43,653 bases of DNA from Pseudoalteromonas sp. TB64 (GTDB taxonomy: Bacteria > Pseudomonadota > Gammaproteobacteria > Enterobacterales > Alteromonadaceae), in the NCBI RefSeq assembly GCF_000498095.1, contig NZ_AUTQ01000261.1, forward strand, positions 16,025 through 59,677, read 5' to 3'. The notes beneath the pieces were generated by a model that saw only the letters and a list, made by a program, of their open reading frames with translations, was not told where the DNA came from and made no database searches. The translations under genes were made by a program, and so were the position numbers. Shown one piece after another: positions 35,356 through 43,653 of this stretch (positions are counted from its first letter, which is position 1; each line of letters starts with the position of its first letter).

Positions 35356-36888
35356 ATGAAAATTGGTGTTCCAAAAGAAATCCACACAGGCGAGCGACGA
35401 GTCGCGACGACCCCAGATGTAGTAAGTAAATTAACAAAGCTTGGTTTTGATGTCGTTATTGAAACTGGTGCAGGAATGGCGGCTAATTATGCCGATGATG
35501 CGTATGGCGAAGCTGGTTGTAAAATAATCAACTCAGCACAAGATGTATGGGCACAATCTGATATTGTACTAAAAGTACAAGCACCTGAAGGTGATGAAAA
35601 TACATTACTAAAAAGCGGACAAACATTAATCTGTTTTTTATGGCCGGCACAAAACCCTGAGATGCTAAAAGATTTAACTCAGCGTGGTATCACCGCCATT
35701 GCAATAGATAGTATTCCTCGTATTTCTCGAGCACAAAAAATGGATGCTCGCAGCTCAATGGCTAATATATCAGGCTATCGTGCAATTGTAGAAGCAGCTC
35801 AACATTTTGGTCGATTTTTTACCGGACAAATTACAGCCGCAGGAAGAGTTGCTCCTGCTAAGGTACTTGTAATTGGTGCAGGTGTTGCAGGCTTGGCCGC
35901 AATAGGAGCGGCAAAAAGTATGGGCGCAATTGTTCGCTCATTTGATACGCGTGCTGAAGTAAAAGAGCAAATTGAAAGCATGGACGCTGAGTTTTTAATG
36001 CTCAACTTTAAAGATGAAGACGGCTCAGGCGAAGGCGGTTACGCTAAAGTAATGAGCGATGAATTTATCGAAGCCGAAATGGCATTGTTTGCAGCGCAAG
36101 CTAAAGACGTTGATATAATTGTTACTACCGCACTCATACCCGGAAAACCAGCGCCTAAATTGATCACCAGCGAGATGGTTGCATCAATGAAGAGCGGCAG
36201 CGTAATAGTCGATCTTGCAGCCGAACAAGGTGGAAACTGTGAATTAACAGTCCCGGGTAAGGTTGCCGTATGCCATGGTGTATCGATTATTGGTTACACC
36301 GATTTACCAAGTCGCCTTGCTGCACAATCGAGCCAATTATACAGTAATAACTTATACAACCTGTTAGCCGAAATGACCCCAGAAAAAGACGGCAAACTCT
36401 TTGTTGATATGACAAACGATGTTGTTTTAGGTGCAACTATATGTACTGAAGGAAAAACAACTTGGCCGCCACCAGCACCCACACTATCTGCAACCCCTAA
36501 AAAGGTTGCGGCTACACCTAAACCCACGGTTGTTGAGAAAAAGAAATCGGTATTTGGACCTATAATTGGCGCCGCTATCGGTGCATTAGCATTGCTTGGG
36601 CTTGGTGGTGTTGCACCCGCTGATTTTATGTCTCATTTTACCGTTTTTGTCTTAGCCTGCTTTGTAGGTTATATGGTTATTTGGAGTGTATCGCCTGCAC
36701 TACATACGCCTTTAATGAGTGTAACCAATGCCATTTCAAGCATTATTGTTATCGGTGCTTTAATTCAAATAAGCTCAACAGACGACACCATTAAATGGTT
36801 TGCCGTTTTTACCGTGTTAATTGCGAGTATTAATATTGTTGGCGGCTTTGCTGTAACACATCGCATGCTCAAAATGTTCCGTAAGTGA
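35356..36888 (+). CDS. pntA: Proton-translocating NAD(P) transhydrogenase subunit alpha
   Basis: PntA carries the NAD(H)-binding domain I and part of the membrane domain of the transhydrogenase, which uses proton flow to drive NADH plus NADP+ towards NADPH. The N-terminus [20 protein letters not shown] and the segment [18 protein letters not shown] (Rossmann, near residue 175), followed by [21 protein letters not shown], are diagnostic. A proline/alanine/lysine-rich linker at about 378-398 leads to three or four membrane helices (from about 402). The 510 residues equal E. coli PntA. The RNA upstream contains GAGG ten bases before the ATG. pntB begins 7 bases after the stop. Confidence 0.97.
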   Translation: MKIGVPKEIHTGERRVATTPDVVSKLTKLGFDVVIETGAGMAANYADDAYGEAGCKIINSAQDVWAQSDIVLKVQAPEGDENTLLKSGQTLICFLWPAQNPEMLKDLTQRGITAIAIDSIPRISRAQKMDARSSMANISGYRAIVEAAQHFGRFFTGQITAAGRVAPAKVLVIGAGVAGLAAIGAAKSMGAIVRSFDTRAEVKEQIESMDAEFLMLNFKDEDGSGEGGYAKVMSDEFIEAEMALFAAQAKDVDIIVTTALIPGKPAPKLITSEMVASMKSGSVIVDLAAEQGGNCELTVPGKVAVCHGVSIIGYTDLPSRLAAQSSQLYSNNLYNLLAEMTPEKDGKLFVDMTNDVVLGATICTEGKTTWPPPAPTLSATPKKVAATPKPTVVEKKKSVFGPIIGAAIGALALLGLGGVAPADFMSHFTVFVLACFVGYMVIWSVSPALHTPLMSVTNAISSIIVIGALIQISSTDDTIKWFAVFTVLIASINIVGGFAVTHRMLKMFRK

Positions 36889-36895
36889 GGTTGTT

Positions 36896-38293
36896 ATGAT
36901 TAGTACTGGTATTGTAACCGTGGCATACATTGCTGCGATGGTTCTTTTTATTTTGGCTTTAAACGGTCTATCCAATCAAGAAACTGCCCGTAAAGGTAAT
37001 TGGTATGGTATTTCAGGCATGGTGATAGCACTTTTGGCGACTGTTTTAGGTGTTGTTACCAATAACTATATTGAGTTGATGATTGCATTATTAGTGGGTG
37101 GCAGTATTGGTTTACTTGTAGCAAAACGAGTGCAAATGACTGCAATTCCAGAGCTGATTGCTATTTTACATAGTCTAGTCGGGCTCGCGGCTATAATGGT
37201 TGGGTATGCTAACTTTGCGGATGCTTCTAGTCATTTTACAGGAATTGACTTAACCATTCACGATATTGAAACCTATGTAGGTGTTTTAATTGGTGCTATT
37301 ACACTTTCAGGTTCAATTACCGCTTTTGGTAAATTATCTGGTCGAATAGGCAGTAAGCCTTTAACACTACCAGGGCGACACATATTTAACCTTGTTTTAT
37401 TAGTTGCTGTAGCGTGGCTTGGACAGCAATTCGTTGTGCAGTCTGCTGTTGGTAATGGCATGTTGCCGCTGGTTATTATGATAGCGCTTGCTTTAGTTTT
37501 TGGTGTTCATATGGTTATGGCAATTGGCGGTGCCGATATGCCGGTTGTTATATCTATGCTTAATAGTTATTCAGGCTGGGCCGCTGCCGCGACAGGCTTT
37601 ATGCTAAATAACGATTTACTCATTGTAATTGGTGCATTAGTTGGTTCAAGCGGAGCTATTTTGAGCTATATAATGTGCAAAGCTATGAACCGAAATTTTT
37701 TATCAGTCATTGCCGGTGGATTTGGTAGTAGCAATGTAAAAGCTTTACCTGTAGGGGATCAAGAACAAGGTGAAGTACTAACAATTAGTGCAACCGAAAC
37801 AGCTGAGCTGCTCATGAGCGCAAAAGAAGTAATGATTATTCCTGGATACGGAATGGCCGTTGCAAAAGCGCAGCAAATAGTCTCTGAACTCACAAGTAAA
37901 TTACGTGAAAAAGACATTAACGTGCGCTTTGCGATACACCCTGTTGCAGGGCGAATGCCTGGACAAATGAATGTGTTATTAGCTGAAGCTAAAGTTCCTT
38001 ACGACATTGTTTTTGAAATGGATGAAGTAAACGACGATTTTCCACAAGTCGATGTTTCTCTTGTGATTGGTGCAAACGATATTGTAAACCCGTCAGCACT
38101 TGATGAACCAAATAGTCCTATCGCCGGTATGCCGGTACTTGAGTGCTGGCATGGTAAAGCGTCAATTGTTTTAAAACGCAGTATGGCAACCGGCTATGCT
38201 GGGGTACAAAATCCACTATTTTTTAAAGAAAACACACAGATGCTCTTTGGAGATGCCAAAGACACGTTAGTCGAAGTTCTTGCTGCACTATAA
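36896..38293 (+). CDS. pntB: Proton-translocating NAD(P) transhydrogenase subunit beta
   Basis: PntB supplies most of the proton channel and the NADP(H)-binding domain III. Eight or nine membrane helices cover about residues 1-260 with the conserved [20 protein letters not shown] (about 215-235). Domain III follows (about 290-465): [15 protein letters not shown] is the nucleotide motif GXGXXV, and [20 protein letters not shown] and ANDIVNPSA are the family's conserved loops. The length of 465 residues fits E. coli PntB (462). The ribosome binding site GAGG precedes the start. A 13-bp stem lies 11 bases after the stop. Confidence 0.97.
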   Translation: MISTGIVTVAYIAAMVLFILALNGLSNQETARKGNWYGISGMVIALLATVLGVVTNNYIELMIALLVGGSIGLLVAKRVQMTAIPELIAILHSLVGLAAIMVGYANFADASSHFTGIDLTIHDIETYVGVLIGAITLSGSITAFGKLSGRIGSKPLTLPGRHIFNLVLLVAVAWLGQQFVVQSAVGNGMLPLVIMIALALVFGVHMVMAIGGADMPVVISMLNSYSGWAAAATGFMLNNDLLIVIGALVGSSGAILSYIMCKAMNRNFLSVIAGGFGSSNVKALPVGDQEQGEVLTISATETAELLMSAKEVMIIPGYGMAVAKAQQIVSELTSKLREKDINVRFAIHPVAGRMPGQMNVLLAEAKVPYDIVFEMDEVNDDFPQVDVSLVIGANDIVNPSALDEPNSPIAGMPVLECWHGKASIVLKRSMATGYAGVQNPLFFKENTQMLFGDAKDTLVEVLAAL

Positions 38294-38303
38294 AAGTAAC
38301 ATT

Positions 38304-38333
38304 ACAAAGCCGTGGAGGATTCCATGGCTTTGT
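38304..38333 (+). terminator. Probable terminator after pntAB
   Basis: The stem 38304-38316 (ACAAAGCCGTGGA) pairs with 38321-38333 with one G-T pair and a four-base loop GGAT. The stem is long and starts 11 bases after the pntB stop, but only TTGCTAG, not a run of T, follows, so termination may be inefficient or partly Rho-dependent. Confidence 0.65.
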
Positions 38334-38418
38334 TGCTAGTTATTAGTATGCATATGCCCTATCAATACCTTTTCAAACTAAAACAAACTGCGGTTCAACA
38401 TTAAAGCTCACTTCTATT

Positions 38419-39495
38419 ATGAAAATTAAGTTATTGCCCACAGTAGGCTCAAAACATAGGAATAAATATGGGCTAAGTAAAGTATTCAAATATATAGGAC
38501 CCGGATTACTCATAACCGTTGGCTTTATTGACCCTGGTAATTGGGCTTCAAATATTGCGGCTGGCTCAATGTTTGGTTACACATTATTGTGGATGGTAAC
38601 ATTATCAACCCTAATGCTAATTGTACTACAGCACAATGTCGCGCATCTGGGTATTGTTACGGGTGATTGTTTAGCTGAATCAGCAATGAAAAACTTGAAT
38701 ATTCATGTTGCTAGGTCAGTTCTTTTTACCAGTATTATTGCCGTTATATCTACCGCTTTGGCTGAGATACTCGGTGGGGCAATTGCCCTGCACCTTCTTT
38801 TTGATATTCCTATACTCATCGGCTCTGTCATTATTTTAGTTATTGTTATTGTATTGCTGTTTACCAACACTTACTCAAAGCTTGAAAAGCTTATTATTGG
38901 TTTTGTTTCTATTATTGGATTTTCATTTTTATATGAAATGAGCATTGTTAGTATTGATTGGTCCAAAGCACTTACAAGCTGGGTAACGGTTAGCATTCCT
39001 GATGGATCTATTATGATTGTAATGGCAGTACTTGGTGCCGTAGTTATGCCTCATAATCTATTTTTACATTCAGAAATAATTCAAAGTCGAAAATGGAATA
39101 ATGAAAATGAAGCCGTTATTAAAAAGCAATTAAGGTATGAGTTTACAGACACATTAGTATCTATGATTATTGGCTGGGCTATAAATAGTGCAATGATAAT
39201 ACTTGCCGCAGCTGCATTTTTTAATAAAAAAATAATCGTTACTGAATTAGAGCAAGCCCAACATCTTCTTACGCCAATGCTTGGCTCAAAGGCCGCATTA
39301 GTTTTTGGAATCGCATTACTATTCGCCGGAATATCTTCCACAATAACGGCGGGGATGGCAGGCGGCTCTGTTTATGCTGGAATATTTAAGGAACCTTATA
39401 ATATAAAAAATAACCATACTAAGGTTGGTGTGGCGGGTATATTAATTATCTCGACATTACTTATATTTGGATTTCTGACCCATTTAAAGGTTTAA
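38419..39495 (+). CDS. Nramp-family divalent metal transporter, zero-frame part
   Basis: Nramp proteins import Mn2+ or Fe2+ with protons. The zero frame has 358 residues with the family motifs: DPGN metal site in GFIDPGNWASN (helix 1), the MPH metal site in VVMPHNLFLHSEIIQSR (helix 6) and about nine membrane helices. The family usually has about 410 residues and ends with two more helices. The missing part is found in the -1 frame directly after (39489-39677). The zero frame stops with VTAA-like GTT TAA after a T-TTA-AAG heptamer. If the shift occurs, the protein has 419 residues. No clear ribosome binding site was seen before the ATG. The gene is unlinked in function to its neighbours as far as visible. 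A true frame-shift mutation or a sequence error cannot be ruled out. Confidence 0.85.
   Translation: MKIKLLPTVGSKHRNKYGLSKVFKYIGPGLLITVGFIDPGNWASNIAAGSMFGYTLLWMVTLSTLMLIVLQHNVAHLGIVTGDCLAESAMKNLNIHVARSVLFTSIIAVISTALAEILGGAIALHLLFDIPILIGSVIILVIVIVLLFTNTYSKLEKLIIGFVSIIGFSFLYEMSIVSIDWSKALTSWVTVSIPDGSIMIVMAVLGAVVMPHNLFLHSEIIQSRKWNNENEAVIKKQLRYEFTDTLVSMIIGWAINSAMIILAAAAFFNKKIIVTELEQAQHLLTPMLGSKAALVFGIALLFAGISSTITAGMAGGSVYAGIFKEPYNIKNNHTKVGVAGILIISTLLIFGFLTHLKV
39483..39489 (+). promoter_or_regulatory. Candidate -1 ribosomal frameshift site T-TTA-AAG
   Basis: The heptamer TTTAAAG has the X-XXY-YYZ pattern in phase with the zero frame of the transporter (codons L356 and K357), two codons before the zero-frame TAA. 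A slip here places ribosomes on GGT-TTA-ATC in the frame that encodes the missing transporter C-terminus. Downstream, AATGG (39506) and CCATT (39529) could form only a weak stem. Confidence 0.5.
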
Positions 39496-39677
39496 TCATT
39501 TCTCAAATGGTATTAAGCATTCAATTACCCATTACCGTTTTTTTACAGATTTATTTAACATCATCGCAAAAAGTAATGGGCAAGCATAAAAATTCAAAAG
39601 TGATGCGTTTATTATTGTTATTAATTGGCTTAATTCTAACTATTTTAAATATTATGTTGTTTGCCAGTTTTTTGTAA
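39489..39677 (+). CDS. Nramp-family transporter, C-terminal segment in the -1 frame
   Basis: These 62 codons encode GLIISQMVLSIQLP and then a hydrophobic helix, a basic linker (SSQKVMGKHKNSKVM) and a final helix (LLLLLIGLILTILNIMLFAS) before TAA. This matches the end of Nramp transporters, where a SQ(V)VLS helix and a final helix occur. It has no start codon or ribosome binding site of its own, so it is read only by frameshift from the upstream frame, or it is the detached end of a gene broken by a one-base loss in the AAA run at 39486. Confidence 0.75.
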   Translation, partial: GLIISQMVLSIQLPITVFLQIYLTSSQKVMGKHKNSKVMRLLLLLIGLILTILNIMLFASFL

Positions 39678-39798
39678 GATCGTTTATTTAAGTCGCGTTT
39701 AAATTTAATGCTATAAAATGGACTCACTGATAATTATTAAATATAACGGCAATTAAAATCAGCCTATATCTATTATTCGCTTTTCTAAAACTCTTTGA

Positions 39799-42600
39799 TT
39801 ACTGTATTTTATTCAAATAATCTGAGTTGCTCTTTAAACACTGAATAATAGTACTATGCAATTTTTTTATTTTTATAGGCTTAGCTACATGAGCGCTTAT
39901 ACCTATTGATAAATAATGCGTAATATCTTCCTCAATCACATTTGCCGTTAAGGCTATGATTGGAATATTAGCAATCCTTTTGTCAGGATCCCTTCGGATT
40001 ATTTTTGTTGCCTCAACACCATCCATAACAGGCATATGAATATCCATCAATATCATATCGAACTCTCCTGATTTGACAGTTTCAGTACATTCGAGCCCAT
40101 TCTCAACCAAATGAACTATTACACCTCTTTTCTCTAAAAGATCAGCAATAATTAATTGGTTAATTCCGTTATCCTCTACAACTAAAACTTTTAAGCCTGC
40201 CAAAGAGTCTTGATTGGATGATAGAGCCAATTTTGTTGAATCTAAAATATTTGTTTCAATTACATTATGCAAAACACTTGTTGAAACAGGTTTTTGTAAA
40301 ATTGTATTTATATTTAATTTTTTTGCTAAATGATTTATTGAATCTTTATCGTAAGCTGTAAGTACAATAATAACGTCGCAAGGTTTAGAATCCATATAAT
40401 TTATACGTGTTAAAAAATGCTCGCCATCTATAATTGGCATAGTCCAATCTGTAATAATAACTTTAAACTTACCCACTTCTTTTTCAAGAATATAAAGTGC
40501 CTCTTGCGCTGATTTACACAAAGTACACCTTAACCCCATTAAAGTGAGTTGTATCTCAATCGCGTTAAGCGCTAACATATTGTCATCAACAACTAACACA
40601 TCAAAAGCATCTGGAAACGTTAAGTTGTGTTTATCCGATATAATCACTTGATTATTAGGTTTTATTTTAATCGATGCTATAAATTCACTTCCAATATTTA
40701 ATGTACTTTTTACAGAAATATCACCATCCATTAGTTTACATAAACGCTTACTTATCGTTAATCCCAAGCCTGTCCCTCCAAAATTCCTGGTGGTAGAGGT
40801 ATCTTCTTGAGTAAAGGCCTCAAATAGATGAGGTAAGTTTTTTGGCGCGATCCCTACACCTGAATCTTTAACAATAAAGTGCATTTGTATTGGTTCATAT
40901 TCATTTAAATTAGTTTCTGCTTCAATGCTAACTGACACTTGTCCTTGAGATGTAAACTTAATCGCGTTAGAGCATAAATTTAACAGAACCTGATTAATTC
41001 TAACAACATCACCCATTAAATCAGGTGTTACATTCGGTGAAACATTAACTACAAACTCTATTCCTTTTTTTTGCGCCTGGTTTTCAAATGTTGTTTTTAT
41101 ATAGTCCACTACAGAGTTGATAGAAAAAGGATATTCTTCTAAATTAATATTGCCAGACTCAATTTTGGAAAAATCTAAAATATCATTAATTACAGAAAGT
41201 AGCTGATCAGAGGAGTATTTTATCTTATTTAAATATTCTTTTTGCTCTAGTGGTAATCCACTATCTAGTAGCATATTGGTAAGCCCAATAATGCCGTTCA
41301 TAGGTGTTCTTATCTCATGACTCATATTAGCTAAAAATGCTGATTTAACTGATGCTAAATGTTCAGCCTCTTCTTTTGCTATTAGTAACTCTTCGGTTCG
41401 TCGTGTTACTCGAGATTCTAATTTTAACTTTTCGCTATCAAGCGCATTTAATAACTGAATTCGCTTACCATTTAAAACCAAAACAAAAGCTAAAAAACTA
41501 CTTAATGTAACAATTATAAAAACGACACTATAAATAAGTACTTTATTTTGTTTGAAATATGAAGGTTCGTAATAAGTAACTATTGCATCCTTTGGTAAGC
41601 TTTCAAGCTCTATACCAAACCGATCTAATTGTCGCCAATCATAGTAATAAGCACTTAAGTCTTCCCCCATAACAGATGTTAAACCTTTATTATCATGAAA
41701 TGAAATTATTGAATTAGCTGCTTTCTCTCCAAGCTTTTTACCTGACAATAAATATCCGCCAACGATTCCAGAACCCAACAATGAATGCCAATAACTAAAA
41801 ATAGGCGCTTTACTATTACTTGTTAATAGTTTTAAAAACTGAAATGGGCTAAGTGCATTATTATTGTAACGTCTAAAAATGGGGGTGAATAAAATAATAG
41901 AATCAGATGAGGTATGTTTAACTCTCTCCATAAGTTCTTTTGTAGGCACATCAAACCATTTTTCAATAGCTAAATGAGAAAAGTTTTTAGTAATTGTAGG
42001 CATAAAATCTTGCTGAAAATTAAACCCCATATTATTTGTCGTATCTAAAATAACAATGAGCTTTTTCGCATTCATTAAATTTACAGCATCTGATGTAGCC
42101 TGCTTATAATCTAATTTAGATTGGATGATGTTCCCACTTTCTAATACCTTAAATTGCGTGCCTGGCTCTAAGTATATTTTTGGTACATCAGTAAATAAAT
42201 TTGTAAAATCGGATAATAATACAGCGGCAGAAGCAGATTGAGTAATAATTACATCTATACGTTTATTTGCATACTTTTGCTGTAAATATAACTCCATAAC
42301 CCGCTTTTGTTGAGCTTCATCAAATCGCTCTATATCCATATTTTCAACGAATAAATCAAAGCCAGACACTCGCTTTCCAAGTTCAGCACGTAATCCAACT
42401 TCAACACTTTTTTCCCATGGTGAGTCTTGATTTAAGGTATTTATAAGTAAAATATGCGTGGTTTTTTTTGAAGACGATATTTTTGGATTTAACGTATTTA
42501 AAACTAAAGTATCTGAAGTAGCAATTAGTGATGAGGATGCATGTAAATTGAAGCTGAACAGTTGAAAAACAAGAAATAAAATAGCGGCACAGTTTTTCAT
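39799..42600 (-). CDS. Hybrid sensor histidine kinase with periplasmic substrate-binding-like domain and two receivers
   Basis: I chose the ATG at 42600, which opens a signal-anchor-like peptide ([21 protein letters not shown]); a TTG at 42663 and an ATG at 42609 are alternatives. With this start there are 933 residues: a periplasmic domain of the ABC-substrate-binding-protein type (about 45-315, [19 protein letters not shown]), a membrane helix (about 353-375), a coiled coil, HisKA with [18 protein letters not shown], HATPase with [14 protein letters not shown], and two receivers (aspartates in [13 protein letters not shown] and [12 protein letters not shown]). No histidine phosphotransfer domain is present, so another protein should pass on the phosphate. 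The IS4-family left end lies 120 bases upstream of the chosen start and may have separated it from its original promoter. Ligand and target are unknown. Confidence 0.9.
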   Translation of the reverse strand: MKNCAAILFLVFQLFSFNLHASSSLIATSDTLVLNTLNPKISSSKKTTHILLINTLNQDSPWEKSVEVGLRAELGKRVSGFDLFVENMDIERFDEAQQKRVMELYLQQKYANKRIDVIITQSASAAVLLSDFTNLFTDVPKIYLEPGTQFKVLESGNIIQSKLDYKQATSDAVNLMNAKKLIVILDTTNNMGFNFQQDFMPTITKNFSHLAIEKWFDVPTKELMERVKHTSSDSIILFTPIFRRYNNNALSPFQFLKLLTSNSKAPIFSYWHSLLGSGIVGGYLLSGKKLGEKAANSIISFHDNKGLTSVMGEDLSAYYYDWRQLDRFGIELESLPKDAIVTYYEPSYFKQNKVLIYSVVFIIVTLSSFLAFVLVLNGKRIQLLNALDSEKLKLESRVTRRTEELLIAKEEAEHLASVKSAFLANMSHEIRTPMNGIIGLTNMLLDSGLPLEQKEYLNKIKYSSDQLLSVINDILDFSKIESGNINLEEYPFSINSVVDYIKTTFENQAQKKGIEFVVNVSPNVTPDLMGDVVRINQVLLNLCSNAIKFTSQGQVSVSIEAETNLNEYEPIQMHFIVKDSGVGIAPKNLPHLFEAFTQEDTSTTRNFGGTGLGLTISKRLCKLMDGDISVKSTLNIGSEFIASIKIKPNNQVIISDKHNLTFPDAFDVLVVDDNMLALNAIEIQLTLMGLRCTLCKSAQEALYILEKEVGKFKVIITDWTMPIIDGEHFLTRINYMDSKPCDVIIVLTAYDKDSINHLAKKLNINTILQKPVSTSVLHNVIETNILDSTKLALSSNQDSLAGLKVLVVEDNGINQLIIADLLEKRGVIVHLVENGLECTETVKSGEFDMILMDIHMPVMDGVEATKIIRRDPDKRIANIPIIALTANVIEEDITHYLSIGISAHVAKPIKIKKLHSTIIQCLKSNSDYLNKIQ

Positions 42601-42719
42601 ATTTCTCATAAATAAAGTTAACAAAATTTTATTTAGCGTAGTTTGCAACTCCACATATATCAATAAAGTACCTGATTAAATAATAATTTTTCTTTTAAAA
42701 AAAAAAGCCGCTATTTAGC

Positions 42720-42737
42720 TAACACCGATCAGTTAAG
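42720..42737 (+). repeat. Left terminal inverted repeat of the IS4-family element
   Basis: TAACACCGATCAGTTAAG is the 18-base candidate terminal repeat. It includes a GATC Dam site at 42727-42730. The exact outer end is uncertain by a few bases because the partner repeat is not in the window. Confidence 0.7.
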
Positions 42738-42745
42738 GTATTTTT

Positions 42746-42761
42746 GATCGGTTGACCGATC
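42746..42761. repeat. Palindrome at the transposase leader of the IS element
   Basis: GATCGGT-TG-ACCGATC is a perfect 7-bp inverted repeat with two bases between, about 50 bases before the transposase ATG. It contains two GATC sites (42746-42749 and 42758-42761). Dam sites near the transposase promoter control IS10 in the same family, so methylation control here is possible; it was not shown. Confidence 0.5.
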
Positions 42762-42813
42762 TTTTGGTTGCTTCACAATACCCTTATCATCTTTTGATTA
42801 TGAGGGTATTTTT

Positions 42814-43653
42814 ATGCTTAGTCATTGGTTACTTGATACGGATATATTCGCCACTCCTGACTCTTTATCTACATTTCAGAAACATATCCCTCTTGAGTGG
42901 ATTTCTAATGTGCTCGAGCAGACCGATAAAGCAAGTATTCGCAAACGTAAGTTACCTGCTGAGCTTGTCGTCTGGCTTATCATTGCAATGGGTCTTTTTC
43001 GCGACCGCTCTATTAGTGACATTGTTGAGAAGTTAGATTTAACACTCACTGATACCCTGGGCGATACGGTTGCTCCAAGTGCTATTCCTCAAGCGAGACA
43101 GCGCCTCAGTAGCGACCCCCTCCAAGCCTTATTTCACCTATGTGCAGCCCATTGGACACAAGAAGAAGATGCTGATGATACGTGGTATGGACTCCGGTTA
43201 TTTTCTGTCGATGGAACGCAATTTCGTGCACCTGATACACCTGCTCTTGCTGAGCACTTTCACTATATTAAGCACAGTAAAAACCGTCATACAGAATATC
43301 CTATTGTACGCCTATGCGCCTTAAGCTCCTTGCGTAGCCGGTTGATACACCACGTTGCCTTCGGGCCCAGTTATCAAGGTGAGGTGAACTACGCAAAGCA
43401 GTTATTTAGTCATGTAAGTAATAACAGTCTAACTATTTTTGACCGATGTTATCTCAGCGCTGAGCTACTGATTAATTGGCGTAAGCAACACCCACAGTCG
43501 CACTGGATGGTCCCGATTAAAAGCAACACGCAATACACCGTCATTGAATCTTACTCTGAGCATGACTTCAAAGTAGAGATGAGTGTATCTGCGCATGCCA
43601 GAAAACAAGACCCTTCGCTTCCTGAGTGCTGGCAGGCCAGACTGGTTCTTTAT
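42814..43653 (+). CDS. IS4-family transposase (partial, C-terminus beyond right edge)
   Basis: The transposase is a DDE-type enzyme that cuts and joins the ends of the element. The visible 280 residues begin MLSHWLLDTDIF. An N-terminal IS4-type domain (LPAELVVWLIIAMGLFRD, AIPQARQRLSSDPLQALF) comes first. The first catalytic aspartate is in FSVDGTQFRAPDT (about residue 130) and the second in IFDRCYLSAELLINW (about 210). The catalytic glutamate in the YREK motif lies past the window edge. IS4-family transposases of this type have about 440 residues. No stop interrupts the frame, so it looks intact as far as seen. It is transcribed away from the hybrid kinase gene. Confidence 0.93.
   Translation, partial: MLSHWLLDTDIFATPDSLSTFQKHIPLEWISNVLEQTDKASIRKRKLPAELVVWLIIAMGLFRDRSISDIVEKLDLTLTDTLGDTVAPSAIPQARQRLSSDPLQALFHLCAAHWTQEEDADDTWYGLRLFSVDGTQFRAPDTPALAEHFHYIKHSKNRHTEYPIVRLCALSSLRSRLIHHVAFGPSYQGEVNYAKQLFSHVSNNSLTIFDRCYLSAELLINWRKQHPQSHWMVPIKSNTQYTVIESYSEHDFKVEMSVSAHARKQDPSLPECWQARLVLY

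Larger units (their letters stand above)
42720..43653 (+). mobile_element. IS4-family insertion sequence, left part
   Basis: The element begins near 42720 with TAACACCGATCAGTTAAG, which is close to my memory of the IS4 terminal repeat (TAATGCCGATCAGTTAAG). The transposase starts about 94 bases in and is open to the window edge, so the right end and the other repeat lie outside. IS4-group insertions duplicate about 11-13 bases; the left copy would be the bases just before 42720, about 42707-42719. Confidence 0.85.

Noticed and set aside
43070-43324. A second small ORF inside the transposase as a sign of frameshift
   Set aside because: The main frame from 42814 is open for 280 codons with both visible catalytic aspartates in place; the small ORF lies in another frame.

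Overview
The window reads as chromosomal DNA of an AT-rich marine gammaproteobacterium. The gene order mreB-mreC-mreD-maf-rng-yhdP is the one found in Escherichia coli and relatives. A complete MSHA pilus locus directly beside mreB is typical of Vibrionales and Alteromonadales. The protein sequences look most like Pseudoalteromonas, but this is a judgement from memory and not from a search.

Layout. (1) 1-7921, minus strand: cell-shape and envelope operon mreB, mreC, mreD, maf, rng and yhdP; yhdP runs off the left edge. (2) 8057-10105, minus: a secreted coiled-coil/PEGA/SUMF1-fold protein, ending in a clear terminator. (3) 10226-26589, minus: the MSHA pilus locus in the order mshI-mshI2-mshJ-mshK-mshL-mshM-mshN-mshE-mshG-mshB-mshA-mshC-mshD-mshO-mshP-mshQ, nearly all genes overlapping or a few bases apart; no mshF is present. 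(4) 26668-29255: a PLP-dependent D-cysteine desulfhydrase/ACC-deaminase-family gene on the plus strand, tail-to-tail with a CsrD/MshH-like protein whose GGDEF and EAL motifs are degenerate. (5) 29476-32476, minus: a CHASE-PAS histidine kinase and a FixJ-type response regulator. (6) 32768-38293, plus: a succinate-semialdehyde-type aldehyde dehydrogenase, a zinc alcohol dehydrogenase and the PntAB transhydrogenase. (7) 38419-39677, plus: an Nramp metal transporter whose last 62 codons lie in the -1 frame after a T-TTA-AAG slippery heptamer. (8) 39799-42600, minus: a hybrid sensor kinase with a periplasmic substrate-binding-like sensor domain and two receiver domains. (9) 42720 to the right edge: the left part of an IS4-family insertion sequence whose transposase frame is intact as far as visible.

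How the parts work together. The msh genes encode an almost complete type IVa pilus of the MSHA class: inner-membrane assembly complex (MshI, I2, J, K, G), secretin MshL, accessory ATPase MshM with MshN, extension ATPase MshE, major pilin MshA, minor pilins and the large tip-candidate MshQ. MshE keeps the two-repeat motif that binds c-di-GMP in this family. No retraction ATPase or prepilin peptidase is seen here, so those are presumably supplied from elsewhere. The two-component pair faces the aldehyde/alcohol dehydrogenase genes across a 291-bp divergent region that carries a perfect inverted repeat, which suggests but does not prove that it controls them. PntAB next door would link the NADH made by these dehydrogenases to NADPH.

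No tRNA, rRNA or CRISPR array was recognised. The best leads for something not yet described are the possible programmed -1 frameshift in the Nramp gene and the SUMF1-fold protein without the family's catalytic cysteines beside the pilus locus.
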